Assembly: GCA_024401645.1 (NCBI GenBank) | Contig: JAKSKR010000003.1 | Location: forward strand, 75,064 to 126,536 | Direction of reading: 5' to 3' | Source of the DNA: Paludibacteraceae bacterium | Lineage (GTDB): Bacteria; Bacteroidota; Bacteroidia; Bacteroidales; Paludibacteraceae | DNA length: 51,473 nt | Shown here: in pieces, positions 43,003-51,473 of the stretch | How positions within the stretch are numbered: position 1 is the stretch's first letter | Layout: every line of letters starts with the position of its first letter | Made by a program: the position numbers and the translations under genes | The notes under the pieces: generated by a model | Told to the model about the DNA's origin: nothing | Seen by the model: the letters and a program-made list of their open reading frames with translations, nothing else | Databases searched by the model: none

Positions 43003-43398
43003 ATGTTAGAAATTGGTATTAAGGGCGAACAGTCTGTGCTCGTCAACGATTCAAACACTGCCGCTGCTTTGGGCAGTGGCTTGTTAAAAGTGTTCTCAAC
43101 ACCCTCTGCTTTGGCATTGGTCGAAAAAACGTGTTGGATGAGTGTCTCTTCACAGCTCGAAGAAGGGCAAGGCACAGTTGGCACACGTGTCGAGCTCGAC
43201 CATTTGGCTACTAGCCCCATCGGCATGAACGTTGTATGTGTGTCTGAATTAGTGGCTGTCGATGGACGCAAGCTTGTTTTCAATGCTTCCGTTTATAATG
43301 GTCAGGTTGGTGGCGAGTTGGTGGCGAAGGCAGTTCACGAACGTTTTATCGTTTTCAACGAGAAATTCCAAGCCAAGGCCGACGCTAAATTGGGATAA
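43003..43398 (+). CDS. Hotdog-fold thioesterase, FlK-like
   Basis: The 131-residue protein is a single hotdog domain of the fluoroacetyl-CoA thioesterase-like family, with the segments GSGLLKVFSTPSALALVEKTC, ELDHLATSPIGMNV and VAKAVHERFIVF. In FlK-like proteins a Thr/Glu/His set positions the substrate; Glu and Thr are visible in LVEKTC and His in LDHLATS. Natural substrates are probably small acyl-CoAs. It follows the AddA-like gene after 60 bp without a terminator, so it may be co-transcribed, though no functional link is apparent. Confidence 0.85.
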   Translation: MLEIGIKGEQSVLVNDSNTAAALGSGLLKVFSTPSALALVEKTCWMSVSSQLEEGQGTVGTRVELDHLATSPIGMNVVCVSELVAVDGRKLVFNASVYNGQVGGELVAKAVHERFIVFNEKFQAKADAKLG

Positions 43399-43429
43399 TT
43401 CTTTCGTGAAATTTTTAATCAGCTTCTTA
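43396..43429. repeat. Half copy of the palindromic repeat
   Basis: TAATTCTTTCGTGAAATTTT followed by TAATCAGCTTCTTA corresponds to the right end of the copy at 6671-6704. It starts at the stop codon of the thioesterase gene. Confidence 0.65.
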
Positions 43430-43436
43430 TAAGTGC

Positions 43437-43475
43437 AAAAAAAATCGGGTTCGCTAATGCGGACCCGATTTTTTT
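43437..43475. terminator. Bidirectional terminator between the thioesterase and GH8 genes
   Basis: AAAATCGGGT/ACCCGATTTT arms with inner CGC/GCG pairing and A/T flanks on both sides serve two converging genes. Confidence 0.9.
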
Positions 43476-43496
43476 ATATTGGCAGTTTCCTGCCGT

Positions 43497-46400
43497 TTAT
43501 TTCTGGTTCTTTACCATTTTTTCGCCGTTTACGATGTAAACACCGTAAGGGAGACCGTTCAAGGCTTTGTTGCTAGAGGTTTGTTTCTTCAACAGAACGC
43601 CATTAGCGTTGTAAACGTCCACTAGGCCATTAACATCGGTATTAACCTTTTCAATCTTTGTTTCTGTAAACTTCACCGAAACATTATCGGTAACGGCATT
43701 GGCTGTGTTTGATGCTAGGGTTGCGTTTGTGACGATTTCACCGTTTGCGTTGTTTGCCTTAACCCTACATTTGTATTTGAAATTTTCAGTTTGTCCGGTG
43801 TATAGGGCGGGAACTTCAATGTAGAGCTTACCATCCTTAACTTCGTACTTGTAGTCTCTCATGCCGGAAACATCGATCAATTCAAGTTCTTCTGGAATTG
43901 AATCCACAATTACCACATTTTCGAACGCCATGCCACCCGGCCCCATACCTGCTATGCGGCGCCAGGTGTAGCCGTCCCATTCTTCTACAAGCACTCTACT
44001 AAAGTTTTTCTCAACGTCGTCGCTACATACGTTGCGGGTGTAATTATCTACATTGAACGCATTGCCGTCATAGTCCCATTTAGGGCCAATTAATGTGTAT
44101 ATTTCGTATTCGCCGCCGATTGATTTGATTTTAACACTATTGTCGTGTGACCAATCTGAGTTTTCTGCTACTATTGGCCATTCCATAGAGCTAGTCATTT
44201 TTCCAAGGCGCGTTCGTACATAGAATGGACCTGAAACTCCTTTATGAATTTGATACGGACCATTTAGGTGATCGTATAAATGAGAACTTGGTGCCATTAG
44301 CATGCTGTCAAAGCCGATGGTTAGTTTCTGGTTCCATTTGCCATCTTCGTTTTTACCTTGTACTATCAGTTCATTTTTAACGGTAAAAGAATTGTCTTTA
44401 AATCCCCATTTCTTAAGATCATTTGTATTATCTACAGCGAACTTTCTTGGACAATCTTCATTTAGAATAGTGTAAGTCGTGTCGAAAATGAAATAAGAGA
44501 TACGGTAGTTGTTTAAGTTAATGTAGGCTTCACTGGCATCGTTGAATACCCTATAATATGAATAGTCAACAAAGTCTGTTTCATACTGACCTGTTGTGAA
44601 GTTTACTTCGCTACGGCCACCGTTGAGGTTGATCCCTAAATTCTTAAGGTTAAGCGTGTATTCAATGGTGTCGTTAATGGCAACTTCTTCTACGTTTGCT
44701 TTTTTCTGGAATACAAGCGGATTGTCAATAATGTCAACCACATTGCGCTCCATGGTGTAGGTCGCATTGTTAGGGTATTCGTTGCTAACCCATTCATCGA
44801 AGTTCGTTCCGCTAATGCTACTGCACAACTTTATGCCGTTCTTCTCCACGTCATTAGCTGTTACGGTGAATTCAACAGAACCCATTGACTCTGCTAATCT
44901 TCCAGTCTTAAAGCCTGGAATTGAACCAATGTTCCAGGTAATGGTGTGGCTTGCTGCATCGTATTTGCCGTCGCCTTTGGCACTTACGAAGGTGTAAACA
45001 GGGGCCAACTTTGTTGTAATTACGGCATCTTTTGCATCAACTGAACCATAGTTTCTGTAGCTTACACCGTAAGTGATTTTATCGCCAGGGTATGCATAGG
45101 TCTTGTCGGTTGACATATAGACCTTTACATTGGCCGATGCTTCCATGGCCGATGGCGCTGCCATGTTTCCTGAACATATCAACATGCCCAATGTACGGAA
45201 CCAGTCGTGGAAGTACTTTGGTGTGCTGCCTTCATAACGTTCTTCGTCATCGAAGCCAACGTCAGTGCTGGTTCCATCCCATTTAATTTCGCATTGGCGG
45301 TAGATGTCGCTTAATAGTTCTTCATCGCCTGAAATGACGGCGGCTGGCGAACCTGCACCTACCGAGTAGTTGGTATGATAAGCAGAACGTATGCTACCGT
45401 CTAGATTCCATTGTTGCGGAATTTGTGAAACACCAAACCATTTAGGCTGTCCCGGATCAGGAGACAAACCTAACTTGCTACAAATGATTTCGCCATCATT
45501 TGATGGATTCTTTAGCAATTCGGCATGTCGAATTGCCATTAGGTATTCCGAGTTGTTAGTACCCTCAATCACCTGGTGAGTCTTTGGATCCCAATCGTAA
45601 TCGGCATCTCCATGCCATAGGTAATCCATCATGTGGCGCCATGGGTAACGGAAATCTTCACCGTCTATATAAACATCAAATTTAGGTTCACCATCGGTTT
45701 CCATTGTAACAAGACCAATGGAAGCCTGATGCCCTGCTTCGTAAGCCTTTTGATTAAGCCAGTTGGCCGATGCCGCTGCACGCTTAAATTGGTTAATTTG
45801 CCAATTGGTGCCTTCTCCATCACCTTCTAACCATTTTGCAAACTCGGTGTAGTAGGCTGGGGCGTCGTAATCAATATACGTGTGCCCATATATGCAAAGC
45901 AGATTAGGTCCACCTCCAAAAGGACCATTAAGACCTGGATAAGCAGCCTCTCCCTCTTCCGTAAGGCGCCAATGCGTCAATTCTCCCCAAGAGTTTCCGC
46001 ACTTGGTGTAGCCGTCAATACCAATTATGCCGCTTAAATAGCCTGAGTTTAAACCAGAACCAGAATCATAGTTCGCAATGGTATCAACCAAGGCGCCAAC
46101 AACACGTTGTGCTTCATATTTCAACGAAATGGGGTTGCCTTCCGAGTCTAACACTTTCTTGCCGTCTTGCATCATCCATTCGCCCCACTGCTTGTAGGCA
46201 ATCAGCATGGCCATGGCTATGTCGTTGTCTCCGTCGGTTGCCGAGTGACTTGAGTTTGATGATGTTGACGTTTCATCGCAATTCCATCCTGCAATGTATG
46301 GCCCGGTAAAATATCTATCTTCAGCACGAAGGACCTTACCGTCCTTAAAACGTTTCACACCACTGAAACGGTTGTCGTGTATCCACATGTATAGGCCGTT

Positions 46401-46820
46401 AAAGGTAGGTTGGTCGGCAAACATAGCTGCTGCCAGCAATGCGTATCCGTCACCTTCCGACACGAAAACTCCATAGTTGTGTGGAACATCTTTATTGTAG
46501 GTCATGTAGCGAACACCACTAACTGTGTCGTTGGCATAGCGGCAGCGGTGTGTCATCATCACATAAGCTTCACGCATGGCTTTTTCCATGTCGGCATGGG
46601 TGACGCCTTCCGCATTATACTTGGCCAATGACTTTCCTCCACCCTTATATTCTAGGAATTGTGGAAAAGGAAATGCCGGATTACCCGAATTGATGTCGGT
46701 TTTAACGAAAACCGATGGGTCATAGGCATGGTCTTGTGCCATAACCTGTACGGTTGGTAGCATGCTTAAGCCCATTAGTGCTAAGCTTGCTGCTAAACCT
46801 TTTCTGTTATGAAATCTCAT
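43497..46820 (-). CDS. Secreted GH8 endoglucanase with T9SS type A sorting domain
   Basis: The 1107-residue protein has a signal peptide (cleavage near VMAQ, residue 29) and a GH8 (alpha/alpha)6 catalytic domain at about 35-510. Glu122 in SEGDGY is the expected acid, and ATDGD (194-198) carries a conserved Asp. Two DUF11/CARDB-like beta modules follow (from about 580: YPGDKITYGVSYRNYG, and from about 730: VAINDTIEYTLNLKN), then further beta modules. The last 70 residues are a T9SS type A domain (VDVYNANGVLLKK, LPYGVYIVNGEKMVK). It should be exported and anchored to the cell surface to cut beta-1,4-glucan. The divergent gene at 47146 is its paralogue. Confidence 0.93.
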   Translation of the reverse strand: MRFHNRKGLAASLALMGLSMLPTVQVMAQDHAYDPSVFVKTDINSGNPAFPFPQFLEYKGGGKSLAKYNAEGVTHADMEKAMREAYVMMTHRCRYANDTVSGVRYMTYNKDVPHNYGVFVSEGDGYALLAAAMFADQPTFNGLYMWIHDNRFSGVKRFKDGKVLRAEDRYFTGPYIAGWNCDETSTSSNSSHSATDGDNDIAMAMLIAYKQWGEWMMQDGKKVLDSEGNPISLKYEAQRVVGALVDTIANYDSGSGLNSGYLSGIIGIDGYTKCGNSWGELTHWRLTEEGEAAYPGLNGPFGGGPNLLCIYGHTYIDYDAPAYYTEFAKWLEGDGEGTNWQINQFKRAAASANWLNQKAYEAGHQASIGLVTMETDGEPKFDVYIDGEDFRYPWRHMMDYLWHGDADYDWDPKTHQVIEGTNNSEYLMAIRHAELLKNPSNDGEIICSKLGLSPDPGQPKWFGVSQIPQQWNLDGSIRSAYHTNYSVGAGSPAAVISGDEELLSDIYRQCEIKWDGTSTDVGFDDEERYEGSTPKYFHDWFRTLGMLICSGNMAAPSAMEASANVKVYMSTDKTYAYPGDKITYGVSYRNYGSVDAKDAVITTKLAPVYTFVSAKGDGKYDAASHTITWNIGSIPGFKTGRLAESMGSVEFTVTANDVEKNGIKLCSSISGTNFDEWVSNEYPNNATYTMERNVVDIIDNPLVFQKKANVEEVAINDTIEYTLNLKNLGINLNGGRSEVNFTTGQYETDFVDYSYYRVFNDASEAYINLNNYRISYFIFDTTYTILNEDCPRKFAVDNTNDLKKWGFKDNSFTVKNELIVQGKNEDGKWNQKLTIGFDSMLMAPSSHLYDHLNGPYQIHKGVSGPFYVRTRLGKMTSSMEWPIVAENSDWSHDNSVKIKSIGGEYEIYTLIGPKWDYDGNAFNVDNYTRNVCSDDVEKNFSRVLVEEWDGYTWRRIAGMGPGGMAFENVVIVDSIPEELELIDVSGMRDYKYEVKDGKLYIEVPALYTGQTENFKYKCRVKANNANGEIVTNATLASNTANAVTDNVSVKFTETKIEKVNTDVNGLVDVYNANGVLLKKQTSSNKALNGLPYGVYIVNGEKMVKNQK

Positions 46821-47145
46821 AAATTTATTGTTTATATTATTTTTTGTCTTTTCTTGATAGACTCAACCTTATATTCGCCAAAAATCGTGCCAACCTTGGC
46901 AACAGATAACTTTACAAAGATATATGTTTTTTTGCAAACTTATTCTAATCGCAACTTTAATTGGCTGAATCTGTTATTTTTAAATGGGGTGAAATGCCGG
47001 AAAAATTTAACAGTTTCTTATGATTTTTGATTTTCTTTTCCTTGAAAAATAGAAAAACATAAAAAAATGAATATATTTGTAGATGTTTGAATTAATAGGG
47101 TGTATTATATCCTCTAGGTAGGGTATACTCAACAAACTACAAATT
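46821..47145. other. Divergent promoter region of the two GH8 genes
   Basis: This 325-bp AT-rich gap contains no gene. A -7 box TATCTTTG on the minus strand lies at 46915-46922 and gives the first GH8 gene a leader of about 90 nt. TATATTTG on the plus strand at 47072-47079 gives the second one a leader of about 60 nt. Between them (46923-47071) nothing recognisable is seen apart from A/T tracts, where a shared regulator could bind. Confidence 0.55.
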
Positions 47146-50100
47146 ATGATTATGATGAAGTTTTTTAAAAATAGGATTATTACGGGCGTTCTGTTGACCT
47201 TCGGATTAATATCCGTTCAACAGAGTTTTGCTCAAGATGACGGCTCGGTGCCGTACGATCCGTCGTTGTTTATTAAGACGGAAATTAACTCGGGAAATCC
47301 CGCATATCCGTATCCACAGTTCTTGGAATACAAGGGCGGTGGTAAGTCTCTTGCAAAATACAATGCCGAAGGTGTAACTCATGCCGACATGGAAAAGGCC
47401 GGACGTGAGGCGTACGAAATTATGATGCACCGTTGCCGATACGAAGGTAATTACTGCGGTGTTGACTATATTTCGTTTAACCGAGACGATGTCCCCCATA
47501 ACTACGGTACTTTCGTGTCTGAAGGTGATGGTTATGCGCTTTTGGCGGCTGCTATTTTTGCTGATCAGAAGACTTTTAACGGTCTTTACATGTGGGTTCA
47601 CGACATTCGTTTTGCAGGAGTAAAACGTTTTAGAGACGGTAAAACTAGAGGTCTGGATGCAAACGATTTTGCAGGTCCTTATATGGCTGCTTGGAAAGAT
47701 AAGACATTCGATGCTAAGTATGGTTCTGACAGTCACTCTGCTACCGATGGTGACGTCGACATAGCCATGGCTATGCTTATTGCCTACAAGCAATGGGGTG
47801 AATGGATGATGCAAGATGGCAAAGTCGTGAAAGATTCGGAAGGAAATCCTATTTCATTAAAATATGAGACTCAACGCGTTGTTGGTGCGTTGGTCGATAC
47901 CATAGGTCAATGGGATAAAGATAGTGGCAGCTTAACGGGTTATCTGTGTGGCGTAGTTGGTGTCGATGGCTACGAAAAACGTGGTAACTCTTGGGGTGAA
48001 CTGACGCGCTGGAGATTTACCGATGCCGCTAGAGAAATGTATCCGAATATCAATGGACCTAATTCTTATAGTTCAGGTCCTAACCTTTATAGTGTTTATG
48101 GCGGTAACTATATAGACTATGATGCACCTTCTTATTTTGAAGAGTTCTGGCGTTGGCTGAAGAATGGCGATGGCGTGGACGAAAACAATGAGAAAGTAGC
48201 ACCTTGGGAGATTCATCAGTTCAAGCGCGCGGCTGCGTCTGGTAACTGGTTGAACAAAAAGGCCTACGAACAGGGCTTGATAGGCTCTATCGGCAGAGTG
48301 GATATGGAAACCGATGGTGAACCTAAATTTGGTGTTTATGTAGACGGTGAAGATTTCCGTTACCCATGGCGTCACTTTATCGATTATTTGTGGCACGGAA
48401 ATGCCGATTACGATTGGGATCCAAAGACTCACCAGGTTATAGAGGGATCTAATAATTCGGAATACTTAATGGGTATGCGCCATGCTGAAATGTTAAAGGA
48501 ACCATCAAAAGATGGCGAAATCATTTGTAGCAAGATGGGTATGTCTCCTGATCCGGGACAGCCTAAATGGTTTGGTGTTTCTCAAATTCCGCAACAATGG
48601 ACGCACGAAGGTGGTGTTACATCTGCTTACCATACCAACTATTCTGTGGGCGCGGGTTCGCCTGCAGCTGTCATCTCTGGCGATTTGGAATTGCTGGCCG
48701 ATATTTACCGTCAGTGCGAAATTATGTGGGATGGACATAATACTAATGTTGGTTATTACGACGAAGAACGTTATGAGGGTAGCACGCCTAAGTATTTCCA
48801 TGGTTGGTTCCGTACTTTGGGTATGTTGGTTTGTTCAGGTAACTTGGCGGCTCCTGAAGATATGAAGCCTATTGCCAATGCCAAGGTTTATATGTCGGTC
48901 GATAAGACTTATGCTTATCAATACGACAACGTGACCTATGGTGTTCAGTTCCGTAACTATGGTACGCTCGCTGCTAAAGATGTCGTCGTAAAAACCAAAC
49001 TCGATCCTAACTACGAGTTTGTTAGTGCTACTGGCAATGGTAAATATGATAAGGGTACTCATTCTATTACTTGGAATGTGGGCTCTATCCCTGGTTTTAA
49101 GACGGGACATTTAGAAGAAACCATGGACTCTGTATTCTTTACCGTTAATGTGAAGGATACTTTGAACAAACGCATTTGCTTGACTAGTACAATTGAAGGC
49201 TCAAACTTCGACGGTTGGGTTAGTAACGAGTATCCTAACCACGCTACCTATACAATGGAACGTAACTGTGTCGACATCTTGGCTAGCCGTTCTTTGTCTA
49301 TTAAGAAGACGGCAAGTAGGAAGTCTATGAATCCAAACGACGTTGTTTCGTTCACTGTCGAATTTGAAAATAAGTCCGAGGGTGAAGATTCTTGGATGAA
49401 TGGTGGACGTGAACACGTTCGCATTTCTTACGCAAACAACCCTACGGTCCAAATCAACTCGTTCCTGCAGTTCTTCCGTTTCTGGAACGACTCTTACGAG
49501 TCCTATATTAATATGAGCAACTACAGAGTATCATATTTTATGTACGATGGTGTTGCTAAGGGACTTTACGATCCTGTAAAGAATAAGACGGGTTGGACAT
49601 TTAAGATTGGTAACCAAAACGACATGGATAAGTATGGTTACAATCCTCCAGAAGGCCCATGTACCTTCTCGTACCAAAAAATCCCACAGGGGCAAGATCC
49701 TGATGGTAAAAAGTGGAACCAACGACTCATGATTCGTTTCGCGAATGTCCTTATGGCTCCTTCTACCCACGTTTACGATAAGTTGAATGGTGCTTATTTG
49801 TGCCATAAGGGTGTGTATGGCCCGGGCTTGATTCGTGCAGACTTGTCTTCAAACCCGGCTGCCGATCTTAAGGAACGATTGGTTGACGACTGGTCATTTG
49901 CCGATAATATCTCTACTATGGATAATGGCGGTCAGCAAGAAAGTTTCTACCCGGTAACGCCTTCTTGGGCCGATGTCAATAACCTCGGCTATGATATTAA
50001 TAACTTCACAAGACACGTCTGCGAACCTTCGGAAGTGAAGAACTTCGACAGGGTGTTAGTTGAAGAGTTCGATGGTTACACCTGGCGTAGAATTCAGGGA

Positions 50101-51473
50101 CGTGGACCTCTTCCTGGTAAGGAAGCTTACAATGTGACTATTGCCGATACCATCCCTTACGAATTGTTGTGGGTGGGTTGGAATGATAGTACTGCATTGA
50201 AGGACGATGCTGGTAACAAGATTCAGGCTACCTATACTCCGGCTGCTAACCCTAAGGCCGATGGCTATACCGGTATCGTTCATTGGACCATACCTGAAAT
50301 GTTGGTCGGTGAAAAGGATAAACTCGTCTATACTTGTAAGGCGCGAGACTTGGGTTGCCCTGATGTGGACGATGCTTTCTATAAGAATGTGGCTTGGATT
50401 TGGTCTGATACCGATTCTCCAGACTCTTCGCAGGTCGAATTGATGACGACTTGTGCCGAATTGCCTCCTGTTATCGATCCTCAGGCTTCTTTGTTCAAGA
50501 CTGCCGATAAAACAGGTGCCGATGTTGGCGAATCTGTATCTTACGAGTTGGAATTCAAGAACACTGACGGTACGCGTGTCGATGCCAACTGCAAATCGAC
50601 TAATGGTTGGAAAACCCTTGGCAATGGTACCATGCCTAAAATTGGTTCCGATGGTTTGGTAATGTCAACACAGACTGGCTCTTACTTCTGTGCTCCTGAA
50701 TATTCTTATGGTAAAGAGGGTAGCACCTACGTAAAGATTAAGGGGGCTAGCAACTCAAGTTCTTTGTATATCGTGTTCCGTTATAAGGGTGGTACCCCTG
50801 GCGAAGCCGATTTCAAGGGTGCTTGCATCCAGTTGAATGTTAATAACGATGGCCCTAATAATTTGGGCTATACTGTTTGGGATAATGGCACTATGGTGGC
50901 AACTGGTCAAGGTTATGGTAAGAATACCCAGTTCCCTGGTGACGAAGTGGAACCTACTTTCAAGTTTACCATCAAAGACAACCACTTGTATGTGTACTGT
51001 AATGATGAAGAAGACGAGTGGACTTCTACTTTGAAGGATTGGGCTATCTCTGATGGCGATGCTGGCTACTTTGGCCTTTATTCAAAACAGAACAATGGCG
51101 ACCCACAGGTTACACAGTTCATTACCGAACTCGACTATGCGTTCAATATTACACTTTACGACGATGTTCCAACAGAGTTGAAAGTGTCTACTATCTCTGA
51201 CGATGGTAAGTACGATGAAACAACACGCCGCATAACTTGGCCTACTGTTGCAAAGGATGTTGAACATGCATTGAAACCAAACGAATCTATTAAATATACT
51301 TACGAGGCTGAGGTTGTAGAGTGTAATAAGAAGTTTATCAATAATCTTGCTCTCGCAACAGTATATGGTAAGGACACCCTTAAGGTTGTAAATACTATCG
51401 ATTGTGGTGCTGTTGTATCTTGTCCACTCGAGAAAGTGACCCTGAAGTCGGCGTCCGACGTGTTCTGTTCGGC
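47146..51473 (+). CDS. Secreted GH8 endoglucanase paralogue (runs off window end)
   Basis: The plus-strand frame is open from 47146 to the end of the window, more than 1440 residues, with no stop. It begins with a signal peptide (cleavage near SFA-Q, residue 29) and a GH8 domain closely matching the protein at 43497-46820; Glu126 in SEGDGY and ATDGD at 199-203 are kept. DUF11-like modules follow as in the paralogue. An added region at about residues 1120-1330 resembles a concanavalin-like/LamG sandwich (SSSLYIVFRYKGG, DNHLYVYCNDE, GYFGLYSKQN) and is absent from the shorter paralogue. The C-terminus, probably a T9SS domain, lies outside. ATG at 47152 and 47155 are in-frame alternatives. Confidence 0.92.
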   Translation, partial: MIMMKFFKNRIITGVLLTFGLISVQQSFAQDDGSVPYDPSLFIKTEINSGNPAYPYPQFLEYKGGGKSLAKYNAEGVTHADMEKAGREAYEIMMHRCRYEGNYCGVDYISFNRDDVPHNYGTFVSEGDGYALLAAAIFADQKTFNGLYMWVHDIRFAGVKRFRDGKTRGLDANDFAGPYMAAWKDKTFDAKYGSDSHSATDGDVDIAMAMLIAYKQWGEWMMQDGKVVKDSEGNPISLKYETQRVVGALVDTIGQWDKDSGSLTGYLCGVVGVDGYEKRGNSWGELTRWRFTDAAREMYPNINGPNSYSSGPNLYSVYGGNYIDYDAPSYFEEFWRWLKNGDGVDENNEKVAPWEIHQFKRAAASGNWLNKKAYEQGLIGSIGRVDMETDGEPKFGVYVDGEDFRYPWRHFIDYLWHGNADYDWDPKTHQVIEGSNNSEYLMGMRHAEMLKEPSKDGEIICSKMGMSPDPGQPKWFGVSQIPQQWTHEGGVTSAYHTNYSVGAGSPAAVISGDLELLADIYRQCEIMWDGHNTNVGYYDEERYEGSTPKYFHGWFRTLGMLVCSGNLAAPEDMKPIANAKVYMSVDKTYAYQYDNVTYGVQFRNYGTLAAKDVVVKTKLDPNYEFVSATGNGKYDKGTHSITWNVGSIPGFKTGHLEETMDSVFFTVNVKDTLNKRICLTSTIEGSNFDGWVSNEYPNHATYTMERNCVDILASRSLSIKKTASRKSMNPNDVVSFTVEFENKSEGEDSWMNGGREHVRISYANNPTVQINSFLQFFRFWNDSYESYINMSNYRVSYFMYDGVAKGLYDPVKNKTGWTFKIGNQNDMDKYGYNPPEGPCTFSYQKIPQGQDPDGKKWNQRLMIRFANVLMAPSTHVYDKLNGAYLCHKGVYGPGLIRADLSSNPAADLKERLVDDWSFADNISTMDNGGQQESFYPVTPSWADVNNLGYDINNFTRHVCEPSEVKNFDRVLVEEFDGYTWRRIQGRGPLPGKEAYNVTIADTIPYELLWVGWNDSTALKDDAGNKIQATYTPAANPKADGYTGIVHWTIPEMLVGEKDKLVYTCKARDLGCPDVDDAFYKNVAWIWSDTDSPDSSQVELMTTCAELPPVIDPQASLFKTADKTGADVGESVSYELEFKNTDGTRVDANCKSTNGWKTLGNGTMPKIGSDGLVMSTQTGSYFCAPEYSYGKEGSTYVKIKGASNSSSLYIVFRYKGGTPGEADFKGACIQLNVNNDGPNNLGYTVWDNGTMVATGQGYGKNTQFPGDEVEPTFKFTIKDNHLYVYCNDEEDEWTSTLKDWAISDGDAGYFGLYSKQNNGDPQVTQFITELDYAFNITLYDDVPTELKVSTISDDGKYDETTRRITWPTVAKDVEHALKPNESIKYTYEAEVVECNKKFINNLALATVYGKDTLKVVNTIDCGAVVSCPLEKVTLKSASDVFCS

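Noticed and set aside
47206..51267. Many minus-strand ORFs of 60-200 codons at the right end
   Set aside because: They are shadows of the plus-strand GH8 gene, which is open through the window end and has homology to the neighbouring GH8 protein.
1..51473. tRNA or rRNA genes
   Set aside because: No cloverleaf or rRNA signatures were recognised; this was by eye only, and a tRNAscan run would be decisive.

Overview
The window looks like chromosome from a Gram-negative Bacteroidota bacterium, probably a Bacteroidales of the gut or rumen. This rests on TAnnTTTG-type -7 promoter boxes in front of many genes, type IX secretion (T9SS) C-terminal sorting domains, a PorE-like OmpA protein, typical Bacteroidota families (DUF4846, DUF4253, DUF4595, AAA_14/DUF4143 ATPases) and secreted GH5 and GH8 glucanases. 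Multidomain cellulases with T9SS signals fit rumen Bacteroidales, but no species can be named from this sequence alone.

Layout. 1-3976: glutamate and asparagine synthesis (end of gltB, then gltD and asnB). 4236-5479: a two-gene, AT-rich unit of a small P-loop polynucleotide-kinase-like protein and a tRNA-His guanylyltransferase (Thg1)-like 3'-5' polymerase, a candidate RNA repair pair. 5571-6465: a MerR-family regulator behind a textbook 19-bp-spacer promoter. 6702-15893: a 2318-residue T9SS type B surface protein, divergent from a TPR/PD40/OmpA PorE-like protein. 15920-18527: a ketosynthase III / small protein / BtrH-like cassette suggesting synthesis and transfer of an acyl group. 18524-20165: DUF4846 lipid-side protein, a small membrane protein and an ABM-type monooxygenase. 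20237-22938: two tandem GH5 glucanases. 23106-27329: sppA and a synthetase-type RelA, convergent.

27560-33329 is AT-rich accessory DNA: a DUF4253 membrane protein, an AAA_14/DUF4143 ATPase preceded by four 32-bp-spaced repeats, a Sel1-SUFU immunity-like protein with a small partner, and an Asp-rich lipoprotein. Between the lipoprotein and ruvB lies a strongly structured ~180-nt sequence on the minus strand that resembles a 6S RNA. 33760-39215 is a housekeeping minus-strand run: rpoN, a PAP2-like membrane protein, mtgA, a PlsC-type acyltransferase and ruvB. 39328-43398 carries an AddA/RecB-type helicase-nuclease and a hotdog thioesterase. 43497-51473 holds two divergent, paralogous GH8 glucanases; the second runs off the end of the window.

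A family of palindromic, MITE-like repeats with termini like AGAAGCTGTTTAAA recurs at 6526-6704, 24836-25073, 28765-28815, 37057-37102 and 43396-43429, always at the 3' ends of genes. The leading candidates for something undescribed are the 32-bp repeat array at the ATPase gene, the kinase/Thg1-like pair, the 6S-like RNA and this repeat family. No tRNA, rRNA or CRISPR array was seen.
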